Part shown: one piece after another, positions 5,902 to 7,934 of the stretch | How the letters are laid out: each line of letters begins with the position of its first letter | Position numbering within the stretch: position 1 is the stretch's first letter | Source of the DNA: SVTX01 sp045659745 | GTDB lineage: Bacteria; Bacillota; Clostridia; Oscillospirales; CAG-272 | Assembly (NCBI GenBank): GCA_045659745.1 | Contig: JAZRCL010000054.1 | Span: forward strand, 1-7,934 | Direction of reading: 5' to 3' | Length of the DNA: 7,934 nucleotides | Position numbers and translations under genes: made by a program | Notes under the pieces: model-generated | What the model was told of the DNA's origin: nothing | What the model saw: the letters and a program-made list of their open reading frames with translations, nothing else | Database searches by the model: none

Positions 5902-6615
5902 ATGTTTAATTTCAAGAATAAAATTGTCGTCGTCACAGGCGGCGCGAGAGGGATCGGTAAGTGCATCCGCGATCAGTTTGAGGCGGCAGGCGCGACCGTA
6001 TGCGTAATTGATATTTTGGATAACGATTATTTTGTGGGTGATCTTGCGGATAAAACCACCCTCGAAGCTTTTGCCCAAAAGGTAATTGACGAGCACGGAC
6101 ACATTGATTATCTTATAAACAACGCTGCACCGCTTTCAAAGGGAATTGCGAGCTGTGAATATGAGGAGTTTGAATACGCTTTGAGGGTAGGCGTGACTGC
6201 GCCGTTTTATCTTTCCAAGCTATTTTTGCCGTACTTTAGCGAGGGTGCAAGCATAGTCAATATCTCATCGTCTCGCGACCGAATGAGTCAACCTGAAACC
6301 GAGAGCTACACAGCGGCAAAGGGCGGCATTTCAGCCCTCACGCATGCGCTTGCGGTTAGCCTTGCAGGCAAGGTGCGAGTGAACTCTATCTCGCCCGGAT
6401 GGATAGATAATAACTATACGGTTTATGAGGGAGCGGACGCCACGCAACAGCCTGCGGGCAGGGTAGGCAACCCGCTCGACATTTCCAATATGGTTCTTTA
6501 TCTCTGCTCGGATATGTCTGGCTTTATCACAGGCGAGAATATCTGCATTGACGGTGGTATGACCCGTCAAATGATCTATCATGGTGACTGCGGATGGTCG
6601 TTGAATTCAAGATGA
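5902..6615 (+). CDS. SDR family NAD(P)-dependent oxidoreductase
   Basis: 237 residues, the length of a classical short-chain dehydrogenase. Seen are the cofactor turn TGGARGIG (residues 12-19), Asp37 at the end of the second strand (favours NAD over NADP), NNAA (73-76, usually NNAG), catalytic Ser123, Tyr136 and Lys140 (YTAAK), the SPGW turn, and the C-terminal IDGG motif. The position that normally carries the fourth active-site residue, Asn, reads Gly97 in RVGVTAPF. The MSQPETESYTAAKGG stretch and the MIYHGDCGW tail are, from memory, typical of one Clostridia SDR subgroup of unknown substrate. AGGGAG at 5890-5895 is six bases before the ATG. It lies 38 bases behind the nitroreductase gene and is probably the last gene of that operon. 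It could in principle replace the lost fructuronate reductase, but nothing in the sequence shows this. Confidence 0.93.
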   Translation: MFNFKNKIVVVTGGARGIGKCIRDQFEAAGATVCVIDILDNDYFVGDLADKTTLEAFAQKVIDEHGHIDYLINNAAPLSKGIASCEYEEFEYALRVGVTAPFYLSKLFLPYFSEGASIVNISSSRDRMSQPETESYTAAKGGISALTHALAVSLAGKVRVNSISPGWIDNNYTVYEGADATQQPAGRVGNPLDISNMVLYLCSDMSGFITGENICIDGGMTRQMIYHGDCGWSLNSR

Positions 6616-6628
6616 ATCCTGATATGAA

Positions 6629-6659
6629 AGCCGATGAGGAATTAAAACCCTCATCGGCT
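6629..6659 (+). terminator. Terminator-like hairpin after the SDR gene
   Basis: AGCCGATGAGG pairs perfectly with CCTCATCGGCT (11 base pairs, nine-base loop), 13 bases after the SDR stop. The following CTTGATATATG is poor in T, so it is either a weak terminator or an RNA-stabilising stem. It separates the redox operon from the transporter promoter. Confidence 0.6.
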
Positions 6660-6686
6660 CTTGATATATGTGTTCACACAAATGCC

Positions 6687-6715
6687 TTGAACGTGATATG
6701 TTTTTGTGATATAAT
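6687..6715 (+). promoter_or_regulatory. Promoter of the EamA transporter gene
   Basis: TATAAT at 6710-6715 is preceded by an extended -10 TGA and, 17 bases upstream, by a TTGAAC -35 (6687-6692, four of six matches). Transcription would begin near 6722, only about 26 bases before the gene. Confidence 0.8.
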
Positions 6716-6747
6716 ATGTAAAAATCTTTAATGAAGGGAGAGTCAAT

Positions 6748-7641
6748 GTGAAAAAAACGAAAAATGTTGGAATATTTTTAGCTGTTTTGGCAGCGGGACT
6801 GTATGCACTCAACTCTCCCGTCTCAAAGTTGTTGCTTGACTATATGCCGTCCACGCTGATGGCAGGCTTTTTATATATTGGCGCAGGACTTGGTATGGGT
6901 GTTATAGCTTTCTTGCGAAAGCTGAAAAAGAGAGATCGCGCGGAAGAAAAGATCACGAAATCTGACCTGCCGTACACTGTGGCTATGGTGGTGCTTGATA
7001 TTGCCGCGCCCATCTTCTTGCTTCTCGGACTTTCATATACATCTGCGGCAAACGCTTCGCTTTTGAATAATTTTGAGATCGTCGCGACAGCGCTTATCGC
7101 ATTGATGATATTCAAGGAAAAGATCAGCCCAAGATTGTGGATCGGAATTATATTCGTGGTCGCGTCCTGTGCTATACTTTCGTTTGAGGATATTTCAAGC
7201 CTGAGGTTTTCACTTGGATCTGTATTTATTCTGATGGCCTGTGTTTGCTGGGGAATTGAAAATAACTGCACCCGCAGGCTTTCCTCTAAAGACCCCCTCG
7301 AGATAGTGCTACTCAAAGGCATTTTTTCAGGACTTGGATCAGTCATTATCGGACTTGTTATAGGTGAGAGAATAACGCACCTCTGGAGTGTGTTCGCAGT
7401 CCTTGCCGTTGGTTGCGTGGCATACGGCTTCAGCATTTTTGTGTATGTTTATGCCCAGCGCTTGCTCGGCGCTGCAAGAACTAGTGCTTTTTATGCGATA
7501 GCGCCATTTATAGGAGTACTGCTTTCACTCGTCATATTTAAGCAGATCCCCCAGTACACATTTTTTATAGCGCTTGCGCTTATGGCAGTAGGTGCTTGGC
7601 TCTGTTCTTCTGATAAGCCGATTTTTAAGAAGAAGTCGTAA
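6748..7641 (+). CDS. DMT-superfamily transporter with two EamA domains
   Basis: 297 residues of mostly hydrophobic sequence with about ten predicted membrane helices, the standard size of drug/metabolite transporter proteins. The two EamA repeats are at roughly residues 7-148 and 157-288; each ends in the usual long helix with a conserved small-residue turn (LSYTSAANASLLNNFE in the first, AARTSAFYAIAPFIGVLL in the second). A basic loop (KLKKRDRAEEKITKSD) and a lysine-rich C-terminus fit cytoplasmic faces. The start is GTG at 6748, seven bases behind GGGAG; the overlapping ATG at 6746 runs straight into TGA and cannot be used. The gene has its own promoter. Family members export or import amino acids, nucleosides and other small metabolites; the substrate here is unknown and no neighbour defines it. 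Confidence 0.93.
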   Translation: MKKTKNVGIFLAVLAAGLYALNSPVSKLLLDYMPSTLMAGFLYIGAGLGMGVIAFLRKLKKRDRAEEKITKSDLPYTVAMVVLDIAAPIFLLLGLSYTSAANASLLNNFEIVATALIALMIFKEKISPRLWIGIIFVVASCAILSFEDISSLRFSLGSVFILMACVCWGIENNCTRRLSSKDPLEIVLLKGIFSGLGSVIIGLVIGERITHLWSVFAVLAVGCVAYGFSIFVYVYAQRLLGAARTSAFYAIAPFIGVLLSLVIFKQIPQYTFFIALALMAVGAWLCSSDKPIFKKKS

Positions 7642-7654
7642 GTATTATAAAACA

Positions 7655-7676
7655 TTTTTTGATAAAAAACTTTTTT
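7655..7676 (+). terminator. Possible weak AT-only terminator after the transporter gene
   Basis: Six T pair with six A across GAT, followed by C and six T. The stem has no GC pair, so it would be weak; no better terminator exists between the transporter stop and the tRNA promoter. Confidence 0.3.
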
Positions 7677-7695
7677 AATTTTTTCAAAAAACATA

Positions 7696-7724
7696 TTGAC
7701 AAATGAAAACCCTTGTGGTATAAT
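7696..7724 (+). promoter_or_regulatory. Consensus promoter of the tRNA-Pro gene
   Basis: TTGACA (7696-7701) and TATAAT (7719-7724) both match consensus perfectly, the spacing is exactly 17 bases, and TGG gives an extended -10. This is the strongest promoter in the window, as expected for a stable RNA. Transcription should start near 7731. Confidence 0.95.
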
Positions 7725-7730
7725 ATACGA

Positions 7731-7749
7731 GTCGTCGAGAAAAGACGAC
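7731..7749 (+). other. Hairpin in the 5' leader of the tRNA precursor
   Basis: GTCGTC (7731-7736) pairs with GACGAC (7744-7749) across GAGAAAA. It would occupy almost the whole leader, from the predicted transcript start to four bases before the mature tRNA, where RNase P must cut. Confidence 0.5.
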
Positions 7750-7753
7750 GTTT

Positions 7754-7829
7754 CTAGGTGTAGCTCAGCTGGGAGAGCGCTACCTTGGGGTGGTAGAGGC
7801 CGCAAGTTCAAGTCTTGTCACTTAGACCA
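7754..7829 (+). tRNA. tRNA-Pro, anticodon GGG
   Basis: The 76 bases fold as a standard cloverleaf. The acceptor stem CTAGGTG pairs with CACTTAG (one G-T), with discriminator A73 and an encoded CCA end. The D arm is GCTC/GAGC with an eight-base loop, the anticodon stem CTACC/GGTAG carries the loop TTGGGGT with anticodon GGG at 7787-7789, and the T arm GCAAG/CTTGT carries TTCAAGT. C1-G72 together with A73 is the known identity mark of bacterial tRNA-Pro and agrees with the anticodon. It reads CCC and CCU proline codons. It stands alone with its own promoter and terminator. Confidence 0.96.
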
Positions 7830-7867
7830 AAAAATCCGAATGGACCCAATGCCCTTTCGGATTTTTT
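7829..7867 (+). terminator. Intrinsic terminator of the tRNA-Pro gene
   Basis: ATCCGAA (7834-7840) pairs with TTCGGAT (7856-7862) across a 15-base loop; the A-run before and T-run after the stem extend it and provide the U-tail. The run of A starts with the last base of the CCA end, so the terminator abuts the tRNA directly. Confidence 0.9.
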
Positions 7868-7897
7868 GCTTTTAGTGACAGATACGCGAGCTTGCAC

Positions 7898-7923
7898 ACA
7901 AAGCTTTACTTGTAAAGCTTTGT
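7898..7923. repeat. Perfect 12-base-pair inverted repeat near the window end
   Basis: ACAAAGCTTTAC is followed, after only TT, by its exact reverse complement GTAAAGCTTTGT. There is no T-run, so it is not a simple terminator on either strand. It could be an operator, a cruciform or part of a dispersed element; the window ends 11 bases later, so its partner gene is not visible. Confidence 0.7.
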
Positions 7924-7934
7924 AGATGTTCAAG

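Noticed and set aside
1..7934. CRISPR array, transposase, phage or toxin-antitoxin module
   Set aside because: No regularly spaced direct repeats, no recombinase or toxin-like frames and no terminal repeat pair were seen on either strand.

Overview
The window looks like chromosomal DNA of a Gram-positive, Clostridia-type bacterium (Bacillota), probably a gut or rumen lineage. The evidence is strong AGGAG-type ribosome sites 6-9 bases before the starts, extended -10 promoters (TGnTATAAT), compact hairpin terminators, a surface protein with Clostridia-style CxxC modules, and best-remembered relatives of every enzyme in that group. This placement is inferred from style and protein families, not from a search.

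Layout: (1) 1-1322 is the 3' end of a large modular secreted or surface protein, closed by a strong TTCG-loop terminator. (2) 1386-2011 has no intact gene. It holds a bidirectional terminator, a short minus-strand gene remnant, and a possible control region for the next operon with a promoter, a perfect 16-base palindrome, two hairpins and a GGTATACC dyad. (3) 2012-4519 carries uxaC and uxuA, glucuronate isomerase and mannonate dehydratase. Directly behind uxuA sits a broken 5' scrap of a short-chain dehydrogenase (SDR) gene, then a terminator. The scrap is probably what remains of the fructuronate reductase that should connect the two enzymes. (4) 4667-6659 is a second transcription unit with its own strong promoter: a flavin reductase-like protein, a small nitroreductase and an intact SDR. 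(5) 6687-7641 is a separately promoted EamA/DMT-type transporter. (6) 7696-7867 is a tRNA-Pro(GGG) gene with a perfect extended -10 promoter, a leader hairpin and its own terminator. (7) The last 67 bases contain a perfect 12-base-pair inverted repeat.

How the genes fit together: UxaC converts D-glucuronate to D-fructuronate (and galacturonate to tagaturonate), and UxuA dehydrates D-mannonate to 2-keto-3-deoxygluconate. The NAD(P)H-dependent step between them has no intact gene in the operon; its expected place holds the SDR scrap. The intact SDR at 5902 belongs to a different-looking SDR group and is only a speculative replacement. The flavin reductase, nitroreductase and SDR form a redox cassette of unknown substrate.

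I see no CRISPR array, phage module, transposase or obvious new defence system. The most interesting points are the decayed SDR behind uxuA, the dyad-rich uxaC leader, the repeated Cys-module architecture of the surface protein, and the Gly that replaces the usual active-site Asn in the intact SDR.
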